This document shows, one piece after another, positions 8,266-15,797 of a stretch of 48,914 bases of DNA. Each line of letters starts with the position of its first letter. Position 1 is the stretch's first letter. Source of the stretch: Bacteroidales bacterium H3 (lineage in GTDB: Bacteria; Bacteroidota; Bacteroidia; Bacteroidales; Muribaculaceae); contig DAAN01000002.1 of assembly GCA_001701135.1 (NCBI GenBank), positions 1 to 48,914 on the forward strand, read 5' to 3'. The notes beneath the pieces were generated by a model, which was not told where the DNA came from, ran no database searches, and saw only the letters and a list, made by a program, of their open reading frames with translations. The translations under genes were made by a program, and so were the position numbers.

Positions 8266-9891
8266 ATGCATATTTATTCTAAAACTATTGTTGCCGCCTT
8301 TGCGGCTTTTGCAATCTCTGCCGGGATCGATGCAGATGCCTGCACTAACCTCATTGCTGCCAAAGGCGCCACAGCCGACGGGTCGGTGATGGTGACTTAT
8401 GCCGCCGATTCCCATAATCTCTACGGCGAGCTGTATCGTCAGCCTGCCGCCGACCATGCGCCCGGCGCCATGCGCCCCGTCATCGAGTGGGATACCCACA
8501 AACATTTGGGCGATATCCCCGAGGTGCCTCACACATATTCCACTGTCGGAAACATGAACGAGCATGGCCTGGTGATTGCCGAGAGCACATGGGGCGGCCG
8601 CGAGGAGCTGGCCGGCTCGGGCCTGATAGATTATGGCTCGCTGATCTATATCACTCTGCAGCGTGCCCGCACTGCCCGCGAGGCCATCAAAGTAATGACC
8701 GATCTGGTGAAGGAATATGGCTATGCTTCGGAGGGTGAAAGCTTCTCCATCGCCGATGCCGACGAGGTCTGGATCATGGATATGGTGGGTAAAGGGAAGA
8801 AAGACAAGGGAGCCGTGTGGGTGGCGCGCCGTGTCCCCGACGGCTACATCTCGGGTCATGCCAATCATCCCCGCATCCACACTTTCCCTCTCAAAGACAA
8901 GAACAAAGAGACCATCTACTCGCCCGACGTGATCAAATTCGCCCGCGAGCAGGGATATTTCGACGGCAAGGATGCCGATTTCGATTTCTGCAAGGCCTAC
9001 GCCGTCACTGATTTCGGCGCTCTCCGCGGCTGCGAGGCGCGCGTGTGGAGCTATTTCAACAAATTCAGTTCAGGCATGGACCGCTGGCTCCCCTGGGTCG
9101 ACCGGGCCGAGGGTGAACCGATGCCCGCATGGGTGAAACCCGACAAACCTCTCACCGCCGACGATCTCAAATGGGCCATGCGCGACCATTTTGAAGGCAC
9201 ACCCTACGACATGACGCAGGATGTGGGCGCCGGTCCGTTCGGCGTCCCTTACCGCTGGCGTCCCATGGAGTTTGAGGTGGATTCGGTGAAATATGTACAC
9301 GAGCGTGCGATCGCCACCCAGCAGACCGGCTGGAGCTTCGTGGCCCAGGTGCGCGGCGATGTGCCTGCCGACCGCCGCGGTCTGCTCTGGTTCGGCACCG
9401 ACGACGCAAACACCTGCGTCTACCTGCCGGTGTTCTGCTCTGTCACCGAGGTGCCTTCGCAACTCGGCCCCGGCGACATCAACACTTTCGACCGCAATTC
9501 CAATTTCTGGATGAACTCCCTGGTGGCCAACCAGGCCTATAACCGCTACAGCCAGATGATTCCCGACATCCGCAAGGTGCAGAACGGACTCGAGAAGTCT
9601 ATGACCGACGAAGTGGCGCTGGCATGGAACGCCTCCGATTTCGACGCCAACGACCTCCTGGGCCGCTGGGCGCAAAAGGCCACCGACGACTACCGCGACC
9701 TTGCCACTTTCCTTTTTGTGAAATTTATGGACGGCAACATCAAGAAGCAGGCACCCGACGGTTCCTTCCTCCGCACTCCCGAAGGCATTCCGGCCTATCC
9801 CGACTTCGGCGGCTATGACGATCCCCGATATTTCGAGAACATAGCCCGCACCACCGGCGACCGCCTGAAGGTCAAGCCCGTGAAATATTGA
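8266..9891 (+). CDS. pepD: C69-family dipeptidase, exported
   Basis: 541 residues from ATG 8266; ATG 8245 is also possible. An N-terminal nucleophile hydrolase of peptidase family C69 (U34), which cleaves dipeptides. The start at 8266 gives a compact signal peptide ending just before Cys26 in ADACTNL. In this family the Cys becomes the N-terminal nucleophile after cleavage, so removing the signal would also activate the enzyme (family knowledge plus inference). Other family features seen are DGSVM near 40, the GNMNEHGL and ESTWGGRE segments near 90-105, and EVWIMD. Likely periplasmic, or lipoprotein-independent export. It has its own promoter; queF follows after 89 bases containing tandem repeats. 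Confidence 0.9.
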   Translation: MHIYSKTIVAAFAAFAISAGIDADACTNLIAAKGATADGSVMVTYAADSHNLYGELYRQPAADHAPGAMRPVIEWDTHKHLGDIPEVPHTYSTVGNMNEHGLVIAESTWGGREELAGSGLIDYGSLIYITLQRARTAREAIKVMTDLVKEYGYASEGESFSIADADEVWIMDMVGKGKKDKGAVWVARRVPDGYISGHANHPRIHTFPLKDKNKETIYSPDVIKFAREQGYFDGKDADFDFCKAYAVTDFGALRGCEARVWSYFNKFSSGMDRWLPWVDRAEGEPMPAWVKPDKPLTADDLKWAMRDHFEGTPYDMTQDVGAGPFGVPYRWRPMEFEVDSVKYVHERAIATQQTGWSFVAQVRGDVPADRRGLLWFGTDDANTCVYLPVFCSVTEVPSQLGPGDINTFDRNSNFWMNSLVANQAYNRYSQMIPDIRKVQNGLEKSMTDEVALAWNASDFDANDLLGRWAQKATDDYRDLATFLFVKFMDGNIKKQAPDGSFLRTPEGIPAYPDFGGYDDPRYFENIARTTGDRLKVKPVKY

Positions 9892-9956
9892 TTTCAACCG
9901 GGCAGTCACATAGTTTCACCAGGCAATTACGTTGTTTCAACCAAGCAGTCACGTAG
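9892..9956. repeat. Three tandem imperfect 21-22-base repeats
   Basis: Units at 9892-9913, 9914-9934 and 9935-9956 share the pattern TTTCAACC..GCAGTCACGTAG. They begin right after the dipeptidase stop codon and fill most of the gap before queF. The units touch one another with no spacers, so this is not a CRISPR. Confidence 0.85.
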
Positions 9957-9980
9957 TTTGTTTATTTTCAAAAAGAACTT

Positions 9981-10472
9981 ATGCGTACGGAACAGGATCT
10001 CGACAGTCTGTCGCTCTTAGGGAGCAATCACACCGAATATCCCACAGACTATGACCCCACGCTGCTCGAGACTTTCGACAACAAGCATCCCGGCCGCCAC
10101 TATCTGGTGAGCCTCGTGTGCCCCGAATTCACTTCGCTGTGTCCCAAGACCGGTCAGCCCGACTTCGCCAAAATCATCATCAATTACATTCCGCGTGTAA
10201 AGATGGTGGAGAGCAAGAGTCTGAAACTATATCTCTTTTCATTCCGCAATCACGGCGATTTCCATGAGGATTGCGTCAACATCATCCTCAACGACCTGCG
10301 CAACCTCATGGATCCGCTCTATATCGAGGTGCTCGGAATCTTCACGCCCCGTGGAGGCATAGCCATCCACCCGTTCGCGCAGCACACCGCTCCCGACGCT
10401 CCCGAAGCGCTCCACACCCTTGCCGCCACCCGTCTGGCCGCAGCTTTCACCCGTTCTGTCCTCACACAATGA
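9981..10472 (+). CDS. queF: NADPH-dependent 7-cyano-7-deazaguanine (preQ0) reductase
   Basis: 163 residues, the size of the single-domain QueF type. It reduces the nitrile of preQ0 to the amine preQ1 with NADPH during queuosine synthesis in the cytoplasm. The catalytic Cys54 lies in [12 protein letters not shown], with Asp61 following, and the QueF pattern [18 protein letters not shown] is intact. The C-terminal part carries FTPRGG. No other queuosine gene lies nearby and no preQ1 riboswitch is seen upstream. Its TGA overlaps the ATG of the esterase (ATGA), so the two are translationally coupled despite unrelated functions. Confidence 0.95.
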   Translation: MRTEQDLDSLSLLGSNHTEYPTDYDPTLLETFDNKHPGRHYLVSLVCPEFTSLCPKTGQPDFAKIIINYIPRVKMVESKSLKLYLFSFRNHGDFHEDCVNIILNDLRNLMDPLYIEVLGIFTPRGGIAIHPFAQHTAPDAPEALHTLAATRLAAAFTRSVLTQ

Positions 10473-12253
10473 TCAGACACTTCATAGCCCTGCTCTATTG
10501 CTCCCTGCTCTGCATCATGGCCGGTTGCGGCAATACCGCCGCCGACCAGGCGCAGGAAGCCGAGGCACGGCAGATGGCCGCGCTCTATGGCGAGAACCGC
10601 GAGCTGCCCGCCGCCGACTCAACGCTCACCTATGCCGTGAAAACCGGTAACGGCTTTTTTGTCGGCAAAATCGACGACGGCGTTGTCTCATACAAGGGCA
10701 TCCCTTATGCCGAGCCGCCTGTAGGGCCACTGCGCTGGCATCCGCCTGTGGCCGCTGCGGCGAGCAACAGGGTGCGGGAGGCCTACTATTTCGGCTATTC
10801 CCCGATCCAGACCCGCGGCGCCACCCAGCGGGCATCATACTATCCGCAAAGCGAGGATTGTCTGACGCTGAATGTGTGGACGGCTCCGACCGACTCCGCG
10901 GGCGCTGCGGGCGCCCGGCCCGTGATGGTCTATATTCATGGCGGCAGCTATGGCTGGGGAGGCACCTCCGACCCGATGTTCGAGGGACACAATCTGGTGA
11001 AGAATCATCCCGACATCGTGCTGGTCACCATCAACTATCGCCTCGGCATCTTCGGCTTCCTCGACCTCACAAACCTTAAAGGTGGCGAAAACTACACCGA
11101 GAGTGCCAATCTCGGCATTCTCGACCAGATCGAGGCCTTGAAATGGGTACGGAAAAATATTGCGCGATTCGGCGGCGACTCAGCCAATGTCACCATCTTC
11201 GGCGAATCGGCCGGAGGGGGCAGCGTGTCGCTCCTTGCGGTTATCGACAGAGCTAAAGGACTGTTCCGCCGGGCTATCGCCGAGAGCGGGTCGGTGGCGC
11301 TGTCGAGCAGCAAGGCCGAGGCCCGGGAACTCACCGACATGCTGGTGAAGGAGACCGGCATCGACTCTGTGGGGCAACTGATGCGGCTCACTACCGCACA
11401 GCTTGAAAAAATCAACGTAAAACTGAGTGCCCACAACCGTTTCCCCATGCGCGACGGCGTGCTTATACCCCTCGACCCCTACAAGGCCTATCTCGAGGGG
11501 AAGGCCCGCGACATCGACTTCCTCTCCGGCACCAACCGCGACGAGGTGCGCTACTGGGTAGGCTCGATGGGTGGCTATGTGCCTTTCAAAGTCGCCATCA
11601 ATGTCTGGTATGAGAACATTATGGAGCCTCTGCCCCCGGAGCAGCAGAAAATCTACGACACGTTCACCGACGAATATCCCGGCGGTCGCACCATGGGTCG
11701 TGTGGAGTTCTTCAACGACCTGATGTTCCGTGTGCCCTCGACCCTGACAGTCTCCAATCACTCGGAATCGGGTGGCAGTACCTACAACTATCTATGGACC
11801 AAAGCTTCGGCTTTGCCTCACCGGGGCGCATGCCACACTGTGGAGCTGGCCTATGTCTTCGGAAATCTCGACCAGACAATCTACACGGGTGGCCCCGTCG
11901 ATCCGCAGCTGTCGGCCACTGTGCAGCAGATGTGGACCAATTTCGCCCGCACCGGCAACCCCGGCACCGGCTCGTACCCCTGGCCGCAGTACGACCCCCG
12001 CACCCGGCAGACCATGATTCTGGGCGACAGCATCGGCGTCGCCGACGACATCCTTGGCGAGCAATACGGGCTGATAGAGCCGCTGGCACCACGCTTCATA
12101 AGCCCTCTTTACGACACTATCAGTCTCAACGTGCCCTATGTCCGCGGCATTCTGGCGGTGGCTCTTGCGGTAATCGCCGCGGTGATCACAGCTGTCATAC
12201 TGTGGCGCCGCAGACACAAAAGGAGACGTCAGGTGCAAAGCCGCCGTTCATGA
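10469..12253 (+). CDS. Type B carboxylesterase, lipoprotein with C-terminal membrane segment
   Basis: 594 residues from ATG 10469, which overlaps the queF stop. Alpha/beta-hydrolase of the carboxylesterase/para-nitrobenzyl esterase family. It has the oxyanion-hole HGGSYGWGG (from about 157), nucleophile Ser247 in FGESAGGG, an acidic residue in GTNRDEV, and His in [13 protein letters not shown]. The N-terminus has a lipobox (LLCIMAGC, Cys20). Oddly, the C-terminus ends with a hydrophobic helix (about 560-580, [19 protein letters not shown]) followed by a run of Arg/Lys, so the protein could be anchored at both ends. It acts on ester substrates outside the cytoplasm; the actual substrate is unknown. 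It overlaps the convergent acyltransferase by 6 bases. Confidence 0.92.
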   Translation: MIRHFIALLYCSLLCIMAGCGNTAADQAQEAEARQMAALYGENRELPAADSTLTYAVKTGNGFFVGKIDDGVVSYKGIPYAEPPVGPLRWHPPVAAAASNRVREAYYFGYSPIQTRGATQRASYYPQSEDCLTLNVWTAPTDSAGAAGARPVMVYIHGGSYGWGGTSDPMFEGHNLVKNHPDIVLVTINYRLGIFGFLDLTNLKGGENYTESANLGILDQIEALKWVRKNIARFGGDSANVTIFGESAGGGSVSLLAVIDRAKGLFRRAIAESGSVALSSSKAEARELTDMLVKETGIDSVGQLMRLTTAQLEKINVKLSAHNRFPMRDGVLIPLDPYKAYLEGKARDIDFLSGTNRDEVRYWVGSMGGYVPFKVAINVWYENIMEPLPPEQQKIYDTFTDEYPGGRTMGRVEFFNDLMFRVPSTLTVSNHSESGGSTYNYLWTKASALPHRGACHTVELAYVFGNLDQTIYTGGPVDPQLSATVQQMWTNFARTGNPGTGSYPWPQYDPRTRQTMILGDSIGVADDILGEQYGLIEPLAPRFISPLYDTISLNVPYVRGILAVALAVIAAVITAVILWRRRHKRRRQVQSRRS

Positions 12254-13279
12254 CGTGCGGGAAAGCAATATGCGTTTCATAGGCCGCTCATAGTATTTCC
12301 ATACGAAATAGGCCAGGATAACTGCGACAATCAGCACCAGCGGGATAAAGATGGCCGGAGGCATATCGGGGCTGAATCTGTCGGCCAGACGGTGAGCCGC
12401 TTTTATCACCAGCAGATGGATCATGTAGAAACTGAAACTGATGTTGCCGAAGAACACGAGCGGCCTCAGCTGCAGCAGGCGTGTCACTATCCCTCCCTTG
12501 TCATTGAAAAGTGCAAACACACTTATGAGCGCCATGGAGGCAGGCCACCACAACGACACAAGCCCGTATCTGGGCGACACCACGCCATATATGATCAATG
12601 TCAGGGCAAACAGCAACAGTGCCGACAGCTCTATGGCGGATTTGGATAAAGGCCTGAGATTTAATGCGGCTGATGAATCGGCCGCCTGAATCTTCCCGCC
12701 GATAATCTGCCAGAGAATAATTCCAAGGATAAAATCGGGCAGCCTCATCAGAGGGTTGATATAGATGATGTTGTTTAACATCCCCGACGGAACGAACTGG
12801 ATAGCAATAAAATACACCGCGAACAGAATCGACGAGGCGATATAGAAATTGCGGCGCCACCGGTCGAGAAAGCGTATTATAAAGGGGAACAGCAGGTAAC
12901 AGAAAAGTATCATCGACAGAAACCAGGAGACGGCATTGGCCGAGAAATGCACTTGCGGGTCGGGCGACCAGCTCTGCAGCAACAGCAGATTCACCAGCCA
13001 TGTAACCGGATTGTACGCCATCTGATATGTGAGCAGAAATGCGCCGATGAAGCAAAGAAGATGAAGAGGATAAATCCTGGCAAGCCTGCGCTTTAAAAAT
13101 GAGCCATAGGATATGCTGTTCTGCCGGAATCTGTTCTGATAGCCGTCGCACAATACAAATCCGCTCAGCACGGTAAAGAAACAGACACCGCTGTCGCCGC
13201 CTGCCGGGAACACCTCGACATGGTGGAAATAAATCAGAAGGGCAAAAATTCCCCGCAGGGATTGTATCGATTTCAACAT
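12248..13279 (-). CDS. Acyltransferase family 3 membrane protein (OafA/YrhL-like)
   Basis: 343 residues, mostly hydrophobic, with about ten membrane segments. The N-terminus has the family signature SLRGIFALLIYFHHV (catalytic-type Arg and His) and FFTVLSGFVLCDGY. Members move acyl groups, often acetyl, across the inner membrane onto surface polysaccharide, lipid or peptidoglycan; the acceptor here is unknown. The ATG lies only 4 bases after a TACCTTTG box, implying a leaderless mRNA. Base composition is more AT-rich than the adjacent esterase and cysK, hinting at transfer. Convergent with the esterase, divergent from cysK. Confidence 0.9.
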   Translation of the reverse strand: MLKSIQSLRGIFALLIYFHHVEVFPAGGDSGVCFFTVLSGFVLCDGYQNRFRQNSISYGSFLKRRLARIYPLHLLCFIGAFLLTYQMAYNPVTWLVNLLLLQSWSPDPQVHFSANAVSWFLSMILFCYLLFPFIIRFLDRWRRNFYIASSILFAVYFIAIQFVPSGMLNNIIYINPLMRLPDFILGIILWQIIGGKIQAADSSAALNLRPLSKSAIELSALLLFALTLIIYGVVSPRYGLVSLWWPASMALISVFALFNDKGGIVTRLLQLRPLVFFGNISFSFYMIHLLVIKAAHRLADRFSPDMPPAIFIPLVLIVAVILAYFVWKYYERPMKRILLSRTS

Positions 13280-13283
13280 ATTG

Positions 13284-13291
13284 CAAAGGTA
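13284..13291 (-). promoter_or_regulatory. -7 box (TACCTTTG) abutting the acyltransferase start codon
   Basis: TACCTTTG on the minus strand ends 4 bases before the ATG at 13279. No clear -33 element is seen. Confidence 0.55.
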
Positions 13292-13306
13292 GCTATAATT
13301 TGCGAT

Positions 13307-13341
13307 TAAGTAACTGGACGAAATTATTATATTGTTTATTC
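13307..13341. repeat. Solo end of the inverted-repeat element, upstream of cysK
   Basis: 35 bases match the left end of the full element (42995-43029) with 3 differences. The match stops abruptly, and the copy contains the TTG used as the cysK -33 box. Confidence 0.75.
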
Positions 13342-13361
13342 CGTCGAAATATATACCTTTG
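13332..13361 (+). promoter_or_regulatory. Bacteroidetes-type promoter of cysK
   Basis: TTG (13332-13334), 19 bases, TACCTTTG (13354-13361). The start codon is 38 bases downstream. Confidence 0.75.
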
Positions 13362-13399
13362 CAGGGTAGAAATATCGCGTTTAATAAAGGATAAGACTT

Positions 13400-14347
13400 A
13401 TGACTAAGATTGCTAAAAAGCTGACCGATTTAGTGGGCAACACCCCGCTGCTCGAACTCGACAAATTCTCAAAGGCAAAGGGTCTGGAAACCCCTGTCAT
13501 TGCCAAAGTGGAGTTTTTCAACCCCGGTGGCAGTGTCAAGGACCGCATTGCGCTTGCCATGATCGAGGATGCCGAGCAGAAAGGGATTCTGAAACCGGGT
13601 GCCACGATCATCGAACCCACGAGCGGAAATACGGGCGTGGGTCTGGCGCTGGCGAGCGCTGTCAAGGGGTATCATCTTATCCTCACCATGCCCGAGACCA
13701 TGAGCGTGGAACGCCGCAATCTTGTTAAGGCTTACGGCGCTGAAGTGCGTCTCACACCGGGCAAGGATGGTATGGCAGGTGCCATACGTGCCGCCGAAGA
13801 GCTGCGCGACAGCATCCCCGGCGCCGTAATCCTGCAACAGTTTGAAAACCCTGCCAATCCCGCCCGCCATTATGCCACCACCGGCCCGGAAATATGGCGC
13901 GACACCGACGGACAGGTCGACATCTTTGTGGCCGGTGTCGGCACAGGTGGCACCGTCACAGGCGTGGCAAAATATCTTAAAGAGCAGAATCCCGTTGTCC
14001 GTGTCGTGGCGGTGGAGCCGAAATCGAGCGCTGTGCTGAACGGCGGGCAGAGCGGTCCCCATAAGATTCAGGGCATAGGGGCCGGATTCGTGCCCAAGAC
14101 CTACGATGCCTCCGTCATCGACGAGGTGTTTGATGTTGACAACGATGATGCCATCCGCACAGGCCGCGAGGTGGCGCAGCAGGAGGGGCTGCTGGTGGGC
14201 ATATCGTCAGGCGCCGCGCTCTATGCGGCAATCGAAGTGGCGAAACGTCCTGAAAACAAAGGAAAGAAAATCGTGGTGCTGTTGCCCGATACCGGCGAAC
14301 GCTATCTTTCCACCGTTCTATACGCGTTCGAGGAATATCCTTTGTAA
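13400..14347 (+). CDS. cysK: Cysteine synthase A (O-acetylserine sulfhydrylase)
   Basis: 315 residues, the normal CysK length. It is a pyridoxal-phosphate enzyme that makes cysteine from O-acetylserine and sulfide. Lys47 in NPGGSVKDR forms the Schiff base, [11 protein letters not shown] (about 73-83) is the substrate loop, and GTGGTVTG binds the cofactor phosphate. The C-terminal [12 protein letters not shown] is typical. Cytoplasmic. It is transcribed alone from a promoter built partly on a repeat-element end. No cysE or cysM is adjacent. Confidence 0.97.
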   Translation: MTKIAKKLTDLVGNTPLLELDKFSKAKGLETPVIAKVEFFNPGGSVKDRIALAMIEDAEQKGILKPGATIIEPTSGNTGVGLALASAVKGYHLILTMPETMSVERRNLVKAYGAEVRLTPGKDGMAGAIRAAEELRDSIPGAVILQQFENPANPARHYATTGPEIWRDTDGQVDIFVAGVGTGGTVTGVAKYLKEQNPVVRVVAVEPKSSAVLNGGQSGPHKIQGIGAGFVPKTYDASVIDEVFDVDNDDAIRTGREVAQQEGLLVGISSGAALYAAIEVAKRPENKGKKIVVLLPDTGERYLSTVLYAFEEYPL

Positions 14348-14364
14348 AAGACGTAATTACACCC

Positions 14365-15528
14365 TCATTTGATGTCGAACCGGAATTTGTGTAATGCTTC
14401 CCCTTTGCGGTTGAGGACCTGCATGTCGAGAGCGTTTTTATCGACCTTTATTCTTACAGATTCATCATTTGAATTCTGCAAGACCGGAAACCCTACACCT
14501 TCATTCCCCTTGGGGTAGTAGGCGTAACAGTGCATGTGGGCGCATAGCATAAGGTCGATTCCCGCATTGTTGAGAAGGGGCAGGAAGCATTCCCGCGCAT
14601 GGACCTGTCCGTGCCATTCGGCATTGTTCAAGGGAATGTGCATCACCACGACTCTGAATGGCGCTTCGCGGCATTCGTCGGATTGCAGTGTCTCCTCGAG
14701 CCACTGCACCTGCGCCTTACGGTAGTCGTCGGAAAAGCATGTGCCTGAATATTCTATGTCGCTGTCGGGTTTATCCTCCCCGGCGTCGAGCATGATGAAA
14801 AAGCAGGGGCCGCGGCGGAACGAGTAATAAGGTTTTCCGGTCGGTGTGGGGAAATACCGCATATAGTCCTTGGCGAGGCCGCCGCGCGACTCGTGATTGC
14901 CGCGAGCCATCACAAAGGGCTTTTCGGACGCGAAACGTTTCACCGAGGTGTCGATAAACCCGTCGAAAAGATTGTCTTCGCTGTCCATGAAGTTTACCAT
15001 GTCGCCGTTGTAGAGTACGAAATCGGTACTGTCTTTGCCCACGTTGCCGAGCAGATCTTCAAGCAGATCATTCTGGCCGTGGATGTCGTTGAGCACGAGG
15101 AATTCCAAAGTGTCTTTGCCGGGGGAAAGGGTGGTGAACCGCGGCGGCACGCCACGGAAAACATCAGTGGCAGCCTTGTCGCCGTAGACCACATGATAGG
15201 GCTGCTGATCCACCACCTCCCGCGAGAATACGCGGTAGCGGTAGGGGGTGCCGGGTTTCAGCCCCTTGAGGGTGACACGGTGCATGGTACCCACGAGTGC
15301 GCGGCCAAGGTCGGTGGCATAGGTGCGCGGGCGTTCTTTGTAATAGAAGTGTGTGCCGTCGTCAGGCGCAAGCTCGACCCAGGCGGTCGACGGTTTGTCG
15401 GTGCGCCATAAAATGTCGCAGGATGTCTCGGTCACATTCTGTATGTAGGGGCCGGAGAGGATTTTGAGGGCTGATGCCCATTGAAAGAGCATAGTGAAAG
15501 CTATGACCAGAAGTGCTTTTTTCAACAT
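14365..15528 (-). CDS. Secreted metallophosphoesterase, purple-acid-phosphatase-like
   Basis: 387 residues from ATG 15528, chosen because it opens with a signal peptide (MLKKALLVIAFTMLFQWASA). Residues about 22-125 form an FN3-like domain as in purple acid phosphatases (SGPYIQNVTETSCDILW). The catalytic domain shows all the metal-ligand blocks: NDIHGQND, YNGDMVN, ARGNHE, VVMHIPL and CAHMHCY. It probably removes phosphate from esters in the periplasm or at the surface. Divergent from the PiT-PhoU phosphate transporter, which fits a phosphate-scavenging pair, but co-regulation is inference. The 3' end is convergent with cysK at 17 bases. Confidence 0.9.
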   Translation of the reverse strand: MLKKALLVIAFTMLFQWASALKILSGPYIQNVTETSCDILWRTDKPSTAWVELAPDDGTHFYYKERPRTYATDLGRALVGTMHRVTLKGLKPGTPYRYRVFSREVVDQQPYHVVYGDKAATDVFRGVPPRFTTLSPGKDTLEFLVLNDIHGQNDLLEDLLGNVGKDSTDFVLYNGDMVNFMDSEDNLFDGFIDTSVKRFASEKPFVMARGNHESRGGLAKDYMRYFPTPTGKPYYSFRRGPCFFIMLDAGEDKPDSDIEYSGTCFSDDYRKAQVQWLEETLQSDECREAPFRVVVMHIPLNNAEWHGQVHARECFLPLLNNAGIDLMLCAHMHCYAYYPKGNEGVGFPVLQNSNDESVRIKVDKNALDMQVLNRKGEALHKFRFDIK

Positions 15529-15595
15529 GGTATAAACTTGAATTTTGCAGGGTTTGGATATTCGCAGGGGTTGTATATATGTGCGTCGCACATGA

Positions 15596-15627
15596 CAAAG
15601 TTACAGAAAAAAAGTACATTCTTCAAA
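15596..15627 (-). promoter_or_regulatory. Promoter of the metallophosphoesterase
   Basis: On the minus strand: TTTG (15624-15627), 20 bases, TAACTTTG (15596-15603), giving a leader of about 60 nt to ATG 15528. Confidence 0.75.
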
Positions 15628-15642
15628 ACTATCGGATCGGTT

Positions 15643-15673
15643 TTTGATATGTCGCTGAAAATAATTACATTTG
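15643..15673 (+). promoter_or_regulatory. Promoter of the 29-codon ORF and possibly the phosphate transporter
   Basis: TTTG (15643-15646), 19 bases, TACATTTG (15666-15673). It is divergent from the metallophosphoesterase promoter, with the two -33 boxes only 15 bases apart. Confidence 0.7.
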
Positions 15674-15682
15674 CAGTACTAA

Positions 15683-15772
15683 ATGAAACGAATGGATAAG
15701 CTAAGGATAATGATGGCAGAAGACGGGAAGGAAATCCGCGGAACATTGCAATATGTAGATCTGTTAAAATAA
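15683..15772 (+). CDS. Candidate 29-residue microprotein or leader peptide upstream of the PiT transporter
   Basis: An ORF of 29 codons begins 9 bases after a good -7 box and ends 25 bases before the transporter ATG. Its product starts MKRMDKLRIMMAEDGK and ends YVDLLK; it is hydrophilic with no membrane segment. It could be a translated upstream ORF that controls the transporter, a small protein, or chance. No homolog is recognised. The promoter and the absence of any other gene in the gap are the only support. Confidence 0.35.
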   Translation: MKRMDKLRIMMAEDGKEIRGTLQYVDLLK

Positions 15773-15792
15773 TATAACTTTGAACAGTTACT
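15766..15792. repeat. Solo end of the inverted-repeat element, upstream of the phosphate transporter
   Basis: Reverse-complement match to the right end of the full element: AGTAACTGTTCAAA.TTAT.TTAT, about 20 of 22. It contains TAACTTTG (15775-15782) and ends 5 bases before the transporter ATG. Confidence 0.6.
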
Positions 15793-15797
15793 GAAAT

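Noticed and set aside
9892..9956. CRISPR-like array
   Set aside because: The repeats are directly adjacent and imperfect; there are no spacers and no cas genes nearby.
9900..9980. preQ1 riboswitch upstream of queF
   Set aside because: No conserved preQ1 aptamer core or pseudoknot pairing found; the gap is filled by tandem repeats.
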